Assembly: GCF_003315035.1 (NCBI RefSeq)
Contig: NZ_QNRE01000001.1
Span: forward strand, 841,224 to 905,223
DNA: 64,000 nt
Direction: 5' to 3'
Source of the DNA: Nocardia puris
GTDB taxonomy: Bacteria; Actinomycetota; Actinomycetes; Mycobacteriales; Mycobacteriaceae
The first letter of the stretch is position 1. The number at the start of each line of letters is the position of its first letter. The translations under genes were made by a program, and so were the position numbers. Of the stretch, positions 17,864 through 26,929 are shown in pieces. The notes below the pieces were generated by a model. It was not told where the DNA came from. It saw only the letters and a list, made by a program, of their open reading frames with translations, and made no database searches.

Positions 17864-18772
17864 TCACTCGCTCAGCGTGAAGTTGAATATTCCGGAGTCG
17901 AAGTCGTTGTAGCGCTGGTAATCCAGCAGTTCGTACAGTCGCTTGCGGTGCTGCATCCGGTCCAGCAGGCCGGATTGCGTTCCGGTGGCGGCGATCTCGG
18001 CCAGGCCCTGCTCCACCGCGAACATCGCCAACCGCAGCGTGGTGACCGGGTAGATCACCGCGTTGAAGCCCAGGTTCTCCAGCTCCCCGGCCGAGATCAG
18101 CTCCGACTTGCCGAACTCGGTCATATTGGCGAGCAGTGGAATGTCCACGGCGGCACGGAATTTCGCGAACTCCGAGGCATCGGCCAGCGCCTCGGTGAAG
18201 ATCATGTCCGCGCCGGCGTCGGCGTAGGCCTTGGCACGGTCGACCGCCGCGTCCAAGCCCTCGATGCCGCGCGCGTCGGTGCGCGCGCAGATCACGAAGT
18301 TCTCGTCGCGCCGCGCCGACACCGCCGCCCGCAGCCGCCGCACCATGTCGTCGGCGGGCACGACCGCCTTGCCGTCGAGATGGCCGCAGCGCTTGGGGTT
18401 CACCTGATCCTCGATATGGCAACCGGCCAGGCCGGCGTCCTCGAGGAAGGTGAGGGTGCGCGCGGCGCTCATCGGCTCGCCGAAGCCGGTGTCGGCGTCG
18501 ATCAGCACCGGCAGGTCGGTGACCCGCGCGATCTGGCGGCCGCGCTCGGTCACCTCCGTCAGCGTGGTCAGACCGATGTCGGGCAGCGACAATTCGGCCG
18601 AGACCACCGCGCCGGAGACGTACACACCCTCGAACCCCAGCTGCTGGACCAGCGTGGCCACCAGCGGGTTGAACGCTCCCGGTAGACGCTGAATCTTCCC
18701 CGACGCCAACCCGTTCCGCAGCGCGACGCGCTTGTCGGCGGCGGAGGTGGCGGCGGCCATCAGCCCGGTCAT
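17864..18772 (-). CDS. prpB: 2-methylisocitrate lyase
   Basis: 302-residue enzyme of the isocitrate-lyase/PEP-mutase superfamily, cleaving 2-methylisocitrate to pyruvate and succinate. The active-site loop NPKRCGHLDGK (catalytic cysteine near residue 129) and the metal-binding DADTGFGEP near residue 92 are clear. Its ATG shares one base with the prpD stop (TGATG), so translation is coupled. Confidence 0.92.
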   Translation of the reverse strand: MTGLMAAATSAADKRVALRNGLASGKIQRLPGAFNPLVATLVQQLGFEGVYVSGAVVSAELSLPDIGLTTLTEVTERGRQIARVTDLPVLIDADTGFGEPMSAARTLTFLEDAGLAGCHIEDQVNPKRCGHLDGKAVVPADDMVRRLRAAVSARRDENFVICARTDARGIEGLDAAVDRAKAYADAGADMIFTEALADASEFAKFRAAVDIPLLANMTEFGKSELISAGELENLGFNAVIYPVTTLRLAMFAVEQGLAEIAATGTQSGLLDRMQHRKRLYELLDYQRYNDFDSGIFNFTLSE

Positions 18773-20295
18773 CAGAAGATCCCCTCGGGAATCCGCGGCG
18801 CGCGGCCCAGTACCTCATCGGACACGGTGAAGGTGAGCTGATCGAGTTCACCGGCCGCCAACTCGGGCGTGCGCTGCGCCGCGGTGAGGAACCGGTCCTG
18901 CTCGGCGGGCTCGACGATGCCCTCGGCCAGGGTGCGGAACTTCTCGATGTACTGCTCGCGGGCGAAGGGCCGCGCGCCCAGCGGGTGCGCGTCGGCGACG
19001 GCCAGCTCGTCGACGATGGTCTCGCCGCTCTTCAGCGTCACCACGGCCCTAGCGCCGAACGCCTTTTCGTTCGGATCGGTCGAGTGGTAGCGGCGGGTCC
19101 ACTCCGGGTCCTCGACCGTCGAGATCTTGTGCCACAGCTCCACGGTGTCCGGGCGCTGCGCGCGTTCGGGCGCGTAGGACCGCTCGTGGTGCCAGCCGCC
19201 GTCCTGCAACGCGACCGCGAAGATGTACGGCACGGAGTGGTCGAGGGTCTCGCGGCTGGCGTGCGGGTCGAACTTCTGCGGGTCGCCCGAGCCGGTGCCG
19301 ATCACCACGTGCGTGTGGTGGCTGGTGTGCAGCACGATCGAGGCGATCTGGTCGAGATCGCCGATGCGCTCGCGCATCCGGCGCGCCAGGTCGATCGGAG
19401 CCTGGCTCTGATATTCGGCCGAATGCTCCTTGGTGTAGCTGTCCAGGATGGCGCGCTTGGCCTCGCCCGGCGCGGGCAGCGGTACCTGGTACTCCACGCC
19501 CGTGCCCCCGAGCAGCCACGCGATGACGCCATCGGCGCCCTCCCAGATCGGGGCGGGCGCGCCCTCGCCGCGCAGCGCGCGGTCCACGGCCTCCACGGCC
19601 ATCTTGCCCGCGAACGCCGGGGCGTGCGCCTTCCAGCTGGAGATCTCGCCCTTGCGCGACTGGCGGGTCGCGGTGGTGGTGTGCAGCGCCTGGCCGACGG
19701 CCTGGTAGATCGTCTCGGCGTCCAGGCCGAGCAGCGTGCCGATGCCCGCGGCGGCCGACGGGCCGAGATGGGCGACGTGATCGATCTTGTGCTCGTGCAG
19801 GCAGATGCCGCGCACCAGGTCGATCTGGATCTCGTACCCGGTGGCCAGGCCGCGGATCAGGTCCGCGCCGGAGCGGCCGGTGTGCTGGGCGACGGCCAGG
19901 ATCGGCGGAATGTTGTCGCCGGGGTGTGAGTACTCGGCGGCCAGGAAGGTGTCGTGGAAGTCGAGTTCGCGCACGGCGACACCGTTGGCCCACGCGGCCC
20001 ACTCCGGCGAGACCTTGGCGGCGGCCGGGAGGCCGGACACCGTGGCGCCCGAGCGGCCTGCGCGCGGGGTGTACGGCTGCGCGGCGGCCTGGGCGCGGGC
20101 GCTGGAGACCGGCTTGCGGACCACGGACGCGGCGGCGACGGCGGCGTTGTCGATGATCCGGTTCACGATCATCTCGCGCACCTCGGCGGTCACCTCCACC
20201 GGGTCGACGGCCACCTCGGCGATCTTCGTCGCGAGGTGCTCCTCGCGCGGAAACGCTTCGTCGGCGGCGCGGGCGCGTACGATGTGGGTCTTCAT
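18772..20295 (-). CDS. prpD: 2-methylcitrate dehydratase
   Basis: 507-residue MmgE/PrpD-family enzyme converting 2-methylcitrate to 2-methyl-cis-aconitate without an iron-sulfur cluster. Characteristic stretches are [21 protein letters not shown] near residue 115 (with the active-site D and H residues) and [12 protein letters not shown]. The ATG at 20295 has CCGGAGG just upstream and gives the normal length. First gene of prpDBC, divergent from prpR. Confidence 0.93.
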   Translation of the reverse strand: MKTHIVRARAADEAFPREEHLATKIAEVAVDPVEVTAEVREMIVNRIIDNAAVAAASVVRKPVSSARAQAAAQPYTPRAGRSGATVSGLPAAAKVSPEWAAWANGVAVRELDFHDTFLAAEYSHPGDNIPPILAVAQHTGRSGADLIRGLATGYEIQIDLVRGICLHEHKIDHVAHLGPSAAAGIGTLLGLDAETIYQAVGQALHTTTATRQSRKGEISSWKAHAPAFAGKMAVEAVDRALRGEGAPAPIWEGADGVIAWLLGGTGVEYQVPLPAPGEAKRAILDSYTKEHSAEYQSQAPIDLARRMRERIGDLDQIASIVLHTSHHTHVVIGTGSGDPQKFDPHASRETLDHSVPYIFAVALQDGGWHHERSYAPERAQRPDTVELWHKISTVEDPEWTRRYHSTDPNEKAFGARAVVTLKSGETIVDELAVADAHPLGARPFAREQYIEKFRTLAEGIVEPAEQDRFLTAAQRTPELAAGELDQLTFTVSDEVLGRAPRIPEGIF

Positions 20296-20415
20296 GCATC
20301 CTCCGGTTCGGACGGCTCGAGGATTTCCAGCCGGCTCTCTTCGCACACTACGCACGGGTGCATTTCGGTAAAAGCCCTCGCAGATGGCGATTTCTGCGGG
20401 GAAGAATCCTCGAAG

Positions 20416-20430
20416 TTGCGATGATTGCGA
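20416..20430. promoter_or_regulatory. TTGCGA direct repeat in the prpD-prpR intergenic region
   Basis: Two TTGCGA copies (20416-20421 and 20425-20430), nine bases start to start, lie in the 158-base divergent promoter region just ahead of prpR. PrpR and the related RamB recognise TTTGCAAA-like sites in mycobacteria and corynebacteria, so these are plausible, somewhat divergent, binding half-sites. Confidence 0.35.
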
Positions 20431-20453
20431 AGATCTTGGGCTAGCATGCTGGC

Positions 20454-21875
20454 GTGCGCAAGATGTACGCGGGCGCCCGGTTGCGGCGATTGCGTGAGGA
20501 GCGGCGGATGACCCAGGCCGCCCTGGCCAAATCGCTCGACCTCTCGCCCAGCTATCTCAACCAGCTCGAACGCGATCAGCGACCGCTGACCATCCCGGTG
20601 CTGTTGAAGCTCAATTCGACCTTCGACCTGGATGTGCAGTTCTTCGCCGCCGACTCCGACGCGCGGCTGGTCTCGGACCTGCACGACGTGCTGGTCGACG
20701 CCGCGGGCGGGGACTCCGCGCCGCTCACCGAGGTCGAGGAACTGGCCACCCGCCAGCCCGAGGTGGCGCGCATCCTGGTCGCCATGCACCGGCGGCTGCG
20801 CGCCGCCACCGATCAGCTGGACCTGCTGTCCTCGCGGGTGGCCGCGCCCACCGGCGCGCCCGGGGTGCCGATGCCCTACGAGGACGTGCGCGACTTCTTC
20901 TACGACCACCACAACCACATCCCGTCGCTGGATCACGCCGCCGAGCGGTTGTTCGAGGAGAGCGGGCTCACCATCGGCTCACTGGACCGGCAGTTGGCGC
21001 GGGTCGCCGAGGAACGCGCGGGCGTCACAGTGCTGGTGCGCGGCGACGGCGCCGACCCGAACATCCCCAAGCGCCACTACGATCCGGACAGCCGCACGCT
21101 CACGCTGGCGCGCCGGCTGCGCCCGGGGCAGCGCGCCTTCCAGATCGCGACCACGCTCGGATTCCTGTTGTACGGCAAGGAACTCGACGCCGTGCTCGCC
21201 GAAGCGCCTTCCCTCACCGGCGAATCCAGGTCGCTGGCGCGGATCGGGCTGGCCAACTACTTCGCCGGCGCGCTGATCCTGCCCTACGGGCGCTTCCTGC
21301 GATCGGCGGAGGAACTGCGCTACGACATCGACCTGCTCGGCCTGCGTTTCGAGGTGGGGTTCGAGACGATCTGCCACCGCCTGAGCACCTTGCAGCGGCA
21401 GGGCCAGCGCGGCGTGCCGTTCTTCCTGGTGCGCACCGACCGCGCGGGCAATATCTCGAAACGCCAGTCCGCCACCGCCTTCCACTTCTCCCGGGTGGGC
21501 GGCAGCTGCCCGCTGTGGGTGGTGCACGAGGCGTTCGCCCGCCCCGGGTTGATCCTGCGCCAGATCGCGTCCATGCCCGACGGACGGCGCTACCTGTGGA
21601 TCGCCCGCACCACCATGACGGCGCCGCAGGGATTCGGCACGGCCACCAAGAACTTCGCGATCGGCCTCGGCTGCGATATCGAATACGCCGACCGCCTGGT
21701 GTATTCTGCGGGCCTGCAACTCGACGACCCGGCCGCGGCGGTGCCGATCGGCGCGGGCTGCAAGGTGTGCGAGCGGCCCGCCTGCCCGCAGCGCGCGTTC
21801 CCGCAGATCGGGACGCCGCTGGCGGTGGCCGAGCACACCAGCATCGACCTGCCGTACCCGAAGATGGTGCGCTGA
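20454..21875 (+). CDS. prpR: PrpR-type transcriptional regulator of methylcitrate cycle
   Basis: 473-residue regulator. An N-terminal XRE helix-turn-helix (residues ~7-60, [19 protein letters not shown] ... [16 protein letters not shown]) is followed by a central ImmA/IrrE-like domain and a C-terminal DUF2083 (short-chain fatty-acyl regulator) domain. The C-terminal [18 protein letters not shown] carries three cysteines; M. tuberculosis PrpR binds a 4Fe-4S cluster and short-chain acyl-CoAs in this part. It is divergent from prpDBC, which it should activate. The start is GTG at 20454; an ATG three codons later is also possible. Its stop is one base from the convergent recG stop. Confidence 0.88.
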   Translation: MRKMYAGARLRRLREERRMTQAALAKSLDLSPSYLNQLERDQRPLTIPVLLKLNSTFDLDVQFFAADSDARLVSDLHDVLVDAAGGDSAPLTEVEELATRQPEVARILVAMHRRLRAATDQLDLLSSRVAAPTGAPGVPMPYEDVRDFFYDHHNHIPSLDHAAERLFEESGLTIGSLDRQLARVAEERAGVTVLVRGDGADPNIPKRHYDPDSRTLTLARRLRPGQRAFQIATTLGFLLYGKELDAVLAEAPSLTGESRSLARIGLANYFAGALILPYGRFLRSAEELRYDIDLLGLRFEVGFETICHRLSTLQRQGQRGVPFFLVRTDRAGNISKRQSATAFHFSRVGGSCPLWVVHEAFARPGLILRQIASMPDGRRYLWIARTTMTAPQGFGTATKNFAIGLGCDIEYADRLVYSAGLQLDDPAAAVPIGAGCKVCERPACPQRAFPQIGTPLAVAEHTSIDLPYPKMVR

Positions 21876-21876
21876 C

Positions 21877-24150
21877 CTACGACTTGGCCAGGTACTCCAG
21901 GCGCTCGGAGTCCACGGCCGCGCGCATGAGGGCGGCCAGGCCGGGGTGGTTGCGCAAGCCGGGGTCGTCTTCGACCAGGCGGCGGGCGAGATCCTGTGCG
22001 GTGGTGATGACTTCGAGGTCATCGATGAGGGAGAGCAGGCGCAGCGAGGTCGCGGTGCCGGACTGCGCCGAGCCGAGGACGTCGCCCTCGCGGCGCTGGC
22101 GCAGGTCGAGAACCGCGAGTTCGAAACCGTCGGTGGTGGCCGCCACGGCCTCGAGCCTGCTCATCGCCGAACCGCCCGGCGCGGCGTCGGTGACGAGCAG
22201 GCACAGACCGGGATGCTTGCCGCGGCCGATGCGGCCGCGCAGCTGATGCAGCTGGCTCACGCCGAAGCGGTCGGCGTCCACGATCACCATCACGGTCGCG
22301 TTCGGCACGTCGACGCCGACCTCGACCACCGTCGTGCACACCAGCACGTCCACGTCGCCGTCGTTGAAAGCCCGCATCACACGGTCCTTTTCGTCGGCGT
22401 GCAGCCGGCCGTGCAGTAGCCCGACCCGCACTTCGGCGAGCGGGCCGGAGCGCAGCGTCTCGAACATGTCCACCACGGCCTGCGTGGGCGGCGCCTCCTT
22501 CTCCTCCGGCGCCTTGCCCCGGCCTTTGCCTTTCGCGGGTGCGGCGTCCTCGTCGTCGCCGATGCGCGAGCACACCACGTAGGCCTGCCGCCCCTCCTGC
22601 ACCTCTTCGAGGATGCGTTCCCAGGCGCGGTCCACCCAGTTCGGATGCAGTTTGCGCGGGACGACTCTCGACGTGATCGGCGAACGCCCACGCGGCAGTT
22701 CGGTGAGCGTGGAGGTCTCCAGGTCACCGAGCGTGGTCATGGCGATGGTGCGCGGGATCGGGGTGGCGGTCATGACCAGCAGGTGCGGGCTGGCGCCGTC
22801 TTTCGCCTTGGCGCGCAACGCATCTCGCTGCTCCACGCCGAAGCGGTGCTGTTCGTCCACAACCACCATGCCGAGATCGAAGAACTCGACGTTGTCCTGG
22901 ATCAGCGCGTGCGTGCCGATGACGATGCCCGCCTCCCCCGTCACGGCATCCAGCAGCGCGGCCTTCTTCGCCGAGGCCGACATCGACCCGGTCACCAGGC
23001 TCACCCGGGTGGCCTTGTCGGCCGCACCCAGTTCACCGGCCGTCGCCAAGTCGCCCAGCATCGCGCGCAGCGACCGATAGTGCTGGGCGGCAAGCACTTC
23101 CGTCGGGGCGAGCAGCGCGCACTGCTGCCCGGCATCCACCACCTGGAGCATGGCGTGCAGCGCGACGATCGTCTTGCCCGACCCCACCTCGCCTTGCAGC
23201 AGCCGGTGCATGGGGTGGGCCAGCGAGAGGTCGGCGGAGATCTCATTCACCACCGTGCGCTGGCCCTCGGTCAGCTCGAAGGGCAACCGCTTGTCGAACT
23301 CCGCCGCGATCCCGTCCGTGCGCGGTGGGCACGGACGCGCGGTGCGGCCCGCGATCTCGTGGCGGCGGTCGGCCAGCACCAGTTGTAGCGCCAGCGCCTC
23401 GTCGAACTTCAACCGCTCCTTGGCGCGGTCGATATCGGATCTGCGCTCCGGCAGGTGGATCAGGCGCAGCGCGTCGGAGACGGGCATGAGCTCGCGATCC
23501 GCGCGCACGTCTTCCGGCAGCGGATCGTCGATCGGATCGAGTTGCTCGAGCACCTGTCGCACGCAGGCCAGCAGATCCCAGCTCTGCACCTTCGCGGTGG
23601 CCGGATACACCGGGATGAACTCGCGCTCCATGAACGAGACGTCCACGCCCCCTGCGCCTTTCGCGCTCTCGGCCAGTCCGCGCAGAGCGCCGCCGCCACG
23701 GACCTTGGTGAACGACCCGACGGTTTCGTCCTCGGTCTCGGGCAGGATGAGGTAGCCGGGGTGGCTGAGATTCCAGGTGCCGGGCCGCCAATAGCTCACG
23801 GTGCCCGACATCATCGCCCGCAGGCCTTCCTTGACGACGTACTTCACCTTGTCGCCGTTGAAGAAGGTCACGTCGACCGGACGCCCGGAACCGGTGTCCA
23901 GCAACACTTTCAGCAACGAGCCGCGCCGGTTGCGCATCGGCTTGAGCTCGGCCTTGGTGATCCGCCCGATGACCGTGATATGCGCGCCCTCCTCCGGCGC
24001 CTCCTCGGTGAGCGGCTGCCCCTGCGTGGCGTAGCGCAGCGGGTAGTGCCGGAGCAGATCCTCCACGGTGTGCATATCGAACGCGTCGACCAGTGAGTCG
24101 GCGGCCTTCTTCCCGAGAACGTGGTCGAGCCGATCGCTCAGTGTTGCCAT
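21877..24150 (-). CDS. recG: ATP-dependent DNA helicase RecG
   Basis: 757-residue helicase that remodels stalled forks and branched DNA. An N-terminal wedge/OB domain (about 60-170, HITVIGRITKAELKPMRNRRG) precedes the helicase core, with Walker A GEVGSGKTIVA near residue 300, the DEQH box VVDEQHRFGVEQRD, and motif VI QLHQLRGRIGRG. I take the ATG at 24150 (MATLSDRLDHVLG), which starts the normal protein; a longer frame to 24234 would overlap the upstream gene. A charged insert (GKGRGKAPEEKEA) near residue 555 is a local linker. Confidence 0.93.
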   Translation of the reverse strand: MATLSDRLDHVLGKKAADSLVDAFDMHTVEDLLRHYPLRYATQGQPLTEEAPEEGAHITVIGRITKAELKPMRNRRGSLLKVLLDTGSGRPVDVTFFNGDKVKYVVKEGLRAMMSGTVSYWRPGTWNLSHPGYLILPETEDETVGSFTKVRGGGALRGLAESAKGAGGVDVSFMEREFIPVYPATAKVQSWDLLACVRQVLEQLDPIDDPLPEDVRADRELMPVSDALRLIHLPERRSDIDRAKERLKFDEALALQLVLADRRHEIAGRTARPCPPRTDGIAAEFDKRLPFELTEGQRTVVNEISADLSLAHPMHRLLQGEVGSGKTIVALHAMLQVVDAGQQCALLAPTEVLAAQHYRSLRAMLGDLATAGELGAADKATRVSLVTGSMSASAKKAALLDAVTGEAGIVIGTHALIQDNVEFFDLGMVVVDEQHRFGVEQRDALRAKAKDGASPHLLVMTATPIPRTIAMTTLGDLETSTLTELPRGRSPITSRVVPRKLHPNWVDRAWERILEEVQEGRQAYVVCSRIGDDEDAAPAKGKGRGKAPEEKEAPPTQAVVDMFETLRSGPLAEVRVGLLHGRLHADEKDRVMRAFNDGDVDVLVCTTVVEVGVDVPNATVMVIVDADRFGVSQLHQLRGRIGRGKHPGLCLLVTDAAPGGSAMSRLEAVAATTDGFELAVLDLRQRREGDVLGSAQSGTATSLRLLSLIDDLEVITTAQDLARRLVEDDPGLRNHPGLAALMRAAVDSERLEYLAKS

Positions 24151-24193
24151 AGCCGCTCCTGCACCCCGATTCCCATACCGCTCGCCCCGCGCA

Positions 24194-26071
24194 TCATTCC
24201 ACCCCGATCTGCACCAGATCCCCGTGCTGCCCACCGGAATACACGGTGACCTCCACGCCGGGGAAACCGCCCTCGATGTACGCGGACAGCTCCTCGGCCA
24301 GACCGGCGGGGGCGCCCGCGCCGATCAGCAACGTGACCAGTTCCCCGCCGAGCCCGAGCATCCGGTGCAGCAGAGTGCGGCCCGCGCCCGGCACATCGCG
24401 GTCGATCACCACCACGTCGTGCCCGACCAGACCGAGTCCGTCGCCGGGTTCGCAGGTGCCGACCATCGTCAGGGCGCGCTGGGTGGCGGCGCGGACCGAG
24501 CCCCACCGCATCGCCGCCGCCGCTTCCGACATGGCGAACGCGTCGTCGACGGCGATCCGGCCGCGGTCGTGCACGGCCAGCGCCGCCAAGCCCTGCACCA
24601 TGCAACCGCTGGGCAGCAACAGCACGTCGCGGTGCTCGTCACGCGCGGCCACACCGACGGCGACCAGTTCGTGGGCGGGCAGCGCGCCGTTCGGCAGCAC
24701 CAGCACCTCGCGATGGGGAAGCCTGCGGATCGCGGTGAGCAACCCCGCCGAGGTCACGGGATGCTTGTTCAGCACCACCGCGCCCGCCGCCTCGAACAAC
24801 GCGGCCGCGCCCGCACCGGTCGCCACGGCCAGCACCGCGCGGTCGGCGGGCCCTCGCTCGGGCGCGACGACTACCCGTCGCACTGGCTCGAGCACGGGCG
24901 CGGTCACCGCGAAGCTCTCGATCCGGATGCGGCTCACCGTGCCCGCCGCCATCCCGGCTTCCACGGCCGCCCCCGCGTCGGCGCAGTGCACGTGCGCGGA
25001 CCAGCTGCCCGCGCCGTCGCCGACTATGACGACCGAATCGCCCAGCTCGTCCAACCGGGTGCGTAGGCGCTCGACCTTCGCGGTGTCGGTGGCGTCCAGG
25101 ACGTACATGACTTCGAAATGCGGGGCGGCGGCGTGGGCATGGTCGAACGCGTCCGCGCATGCGGCCATACCCTTCTCGGGCGCGGCGACGTCCAACGGTA
25201 CCCCGTCTTGGTGCGCAGGGACGGTGTGCGCACCCGCCCTGTACTCGTCACCGGGAGAGAGAACGGAACCGAGATCGTCGGCCGCCGTATTGCGCACATC
25301 CGCCGCCCCTCCAGCACCCTCCGCCCGAGCGGTCCGAACGCCGGGGGTTCCACCTGCCCGATTGTCGCCGGTGGCCCCTGTGGTCCCGCGAGATCCCGCC
25401 GACTCGCTCACACCGCCGCACTGCCCCCGCACATACTCCGGCCGGGCCGGAGTCTCTCCCAAAGTCACCGCCACGAGCGCGTCCAGCAGCACCACCAAGC
25501 CGCGCGCCCCCGCGTCCACCACACCGGCCGCCCGCAGCACACCCAGCTGCGTCGGGGTGTCGCCCAGCGCCTTCGCCGCACCGTCGGCGGCCGCGACCGC
25601 GACCTCCGCCAGCGCATCCTGCTCGCACGCCGCCGCGCAGTCGGCCGCGCACTCCAGCACCGTCAGAATCGTGCCCTCCACCGGCACGCTCAAGGACTCC
25701 CGCACCAGCGCCGCCGCCCGGCGCAACGCCACCCGCAACGAATCCCCCGTCAACGGCCCCCGCACCGTCGCCTCCGCCACCCCGCGCAACACCTGCGACA
25801 GGATGATCCCCGAATTCCCCCGCGCCCCCAGCGTCGCGCCCCGCGCCAACGCCGCCGCCACCTCGTCCGCCCCCGCGCCACCCGGCAGCGGTTCGGCGGC
25901 CACCACGGCCGCGCGCATCGTGGCCAGCAGATTCGTCCCCGTATCCGAATCCGCGACCGGGAAGACATTCAGCGCGTTGATCTCGGCGCGGCGCTGCGCC
26001 AAACCGTCCAGGCAGAGCCGGCCCCAGTGCCTCAGCGCCGCGCCGTCGATCGCATCCCGCCGCCCGAACAC
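24194..26071 (-). CDS. DAK2-domain (FakA/YloV-like) kinase
   Basis: 625-residue protein with an N-terminal DAK2 domain: [20 protein letters not shown] carries the acidic ATP/Mg ligands, and [16 protein letters not shown] follows. The central and C-terminal parts match YloV/FakA, the ATP-binding subunit of fatty acid kinase in firmicutes. In actinobacteria it always lies beside recG and rpmB, with uncertain substrate. Residues ~215-305 form a Gly/Ala/Thr-rich low-complexity insert between DAK2 and the middle domain. It probably shares a transcript with recG, 43 bases downstream. Confidence 0.8.
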   Translation of the reverse strand: MFGRRDAIDGAALRHWGRLCLDGLAQRRAEINALNVFPVADSDTGTNLLATMRAAVVAAEPLPGGAGADEVAAALARGATLGARGNSGIILSQVLRGVAEATVRGPLTGDSLRVALRRAAALVRESLSVPVEGTILTVLECAADCAAACEQDALAEVAVAAADGAAKALGDTPTQLGVLRAAGVVDAGARGLVVLLDALVAVTLGETPARPEYVRGQCGGVSESAGSRGTTGATGDNRAGGTPGVRTARAEGAGGAADVRNTAADDLGSVLSPGDEYRAGAHTVPAHQDGVPLDVAAPEKGMAACADAFDHAHAAAPHFEVMYVLDATDTAKVERLRTRLDELGDSVVIVGDGAGSWSAHVHCADAGAAVEAGMAAGTVSRIRIESFAVTAPVLEPVRRVVVAPERGPADRAVLAVATGAGAAALFEAAGAVVLNKHPVTSAGLLTAIRRLPHREVLVLPNGALPAHELVAVGVAARDEHRDVLLLPSGCMVQGLAALAVHDRGRIAVDDAFAMSEAAAAMRWGSVRAATQRALTMVGTCEPGDGLGLVGHDVVVIDRDVPGAGRTLLHRMLGLGGELVTLLIGAGAPAGLAEELSAYIEGGFPGVEVTVYSGGQHGDLVQIGVE

Positions 26072-26212
26072 CCGTCACCTCCCGCACTCGCCCGGACCAC
26101 ACCCGACGAACGCCAGGTTATCCCGCAGCACCGCCTGCGGCCGCCGGGCATGGGACCGGTATGCTGTCGCGGTGCCCGGCGGCCCCTCGGCCCGCCCCAC
26201 CGGAGTCCCGGT

Positions 26213-26242
26213 TTGGTGGATCGACAGCCCGTTGGCTACCCT
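26213..26242 (+). promoter_or_regulatory. Candidate sigma-A-type promoter for rpmB
   Basis: TTGGTG (26213-26218) and TACCCT (26237-26242) are separated by 18 bases, fitting a housekeeping actinobacterial promoter. A leader of about 130 bases then leads to rpmB. The remaining gap from 26072, which also holds the start region of the divergent DAK2 gene, contains no gene I can support. Confidence 0.45.
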
Positions 26243-26377
26243 TGCAGGGTTGCCTCACGCGGCCGGCCCTGGCCGTCGCTATCCGCCGCCCGTCGGCGGG
26301 GCACATCACGACATCGTTTCCGGACATGCCGCACACGAAGGCGGCGGTCCCCACATGACATGAAGGAGTTCGCGACT

Positions 26378-26569
26378 ATGGCTGCCGTCTGCGACGTCTG
26401 CGCCAAGGGCCCCGGCTTCGGGAAGTCGGTCTCGCACTCGCACCGGCGCACCAACCGTCGCTGGAACCCGAACATCCAGACCGTGCGCGCCCAGGTCGCC
26501 CCGGGCAACACCCGCCGGATGAACGTGTGCACCTCCTGCCTGAAGGCCGGCAAGGTCGTCCGAGGCTAG
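26378..26569 (+). CDS. rpmB: 50S ribosomal protein L28 (zinc-binding form)
   Basis: 63-residue ribosomal protein. Two cysteine pairs, VCDVC near residue 6 and VCTSC near residue 52, mark it as the C+ (zinc-binding) paralogue, the one normally made when zinc is sufficient. The core [18 protein letters not shown] is typical of L28. The ATG at 26378 is preceded by GAAGGAG. It is divergent from the DAK2-recG genes as in mycobacteria. Confidence 0.95.
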   Translation: MAAVCDVCAKGPGFGKSVSHSHRRTNRRWNPNIQTVRAQVAPGNTRRMNVCTSCLKAGKVVRG

Positions 26570-26729
26570 CGCTGTTCCGCCTCTCCGCGTTTTTCGCCGG
26601 TCGTGGGTAACGGGTTGGTCTTGTTGCCGGGCCGGCGGTGAGGATGTGGGTTTCGTTCTGGGCGTTCCCGACGAGTTACCCATGTTCTTGCGAGATCAGT
26701 TGGTGCGTGGAGTGAATTGAAGTCGGCTT

Positions 26730-26759
26730 ACCCCGATGTCCTTTGGGCATCGGGGTTTT
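26730..26759 (+). terminator. Intrinsic terminator downstream of rpmB
   Basis: CCCCGATG (26731-26738) pairs with CATCGGGG (26748-26755), extended by a CC/GG pair with one bulge, and is followed by TTTT. It sits about 160 bases after rpmB. The bases between (26570-26729) hold nothing I can name. Confidence 0.8.
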
Positions 26760-26840
26760 GCTGTGCGTCCTATGCACGTTCCGCCGGTGCGGGTGGTGCC
26801 GCACCGGGCAGTCACTGGCCGTCATGGTCGGCAGGCAGTT

Positions 26841-26880
26841 GTGAAGGGTGGCGCGCCCCTACGGGCGCGCCACCCTTCAC
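26841..26880. terminator. 18-bp perfect hairpin at the end of the biosynthetic operon
   Basis: GTGAAGGGTGGCGCGCCC (26841-26858) and its exact reverse complement (26863-26880) form an uninterrupted 18-bp stem with a 4-base loop. It lies 50 bases beyond the stop of the antiporter gene on the minus strand and marks the boundary between rpmB and the gene cluster. Probably a bidirectional terminator. Confidence 0.75.
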
Positions 26881-26929
26881 TTGTCTCGTAGTGCCGGCAT
26901 TTCTGTGGAACGCGGCCCGCCGATCCGGA

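Noticed and set aside
24246..26363. Long plus-strand frame opposite the DAK2 gene
   Set aside because: Low-complexity Ser/Pro/Ala/Thr sequence typical of an antisense shadow; overlaps the rpmB promoter.
26600..26690. GGGTAAC ... GTTACCC pair about 60 bases apart after rpmB
   Set aside because: Only 7 bases per arm with a long spacer; expected by chance in a gap of this size.
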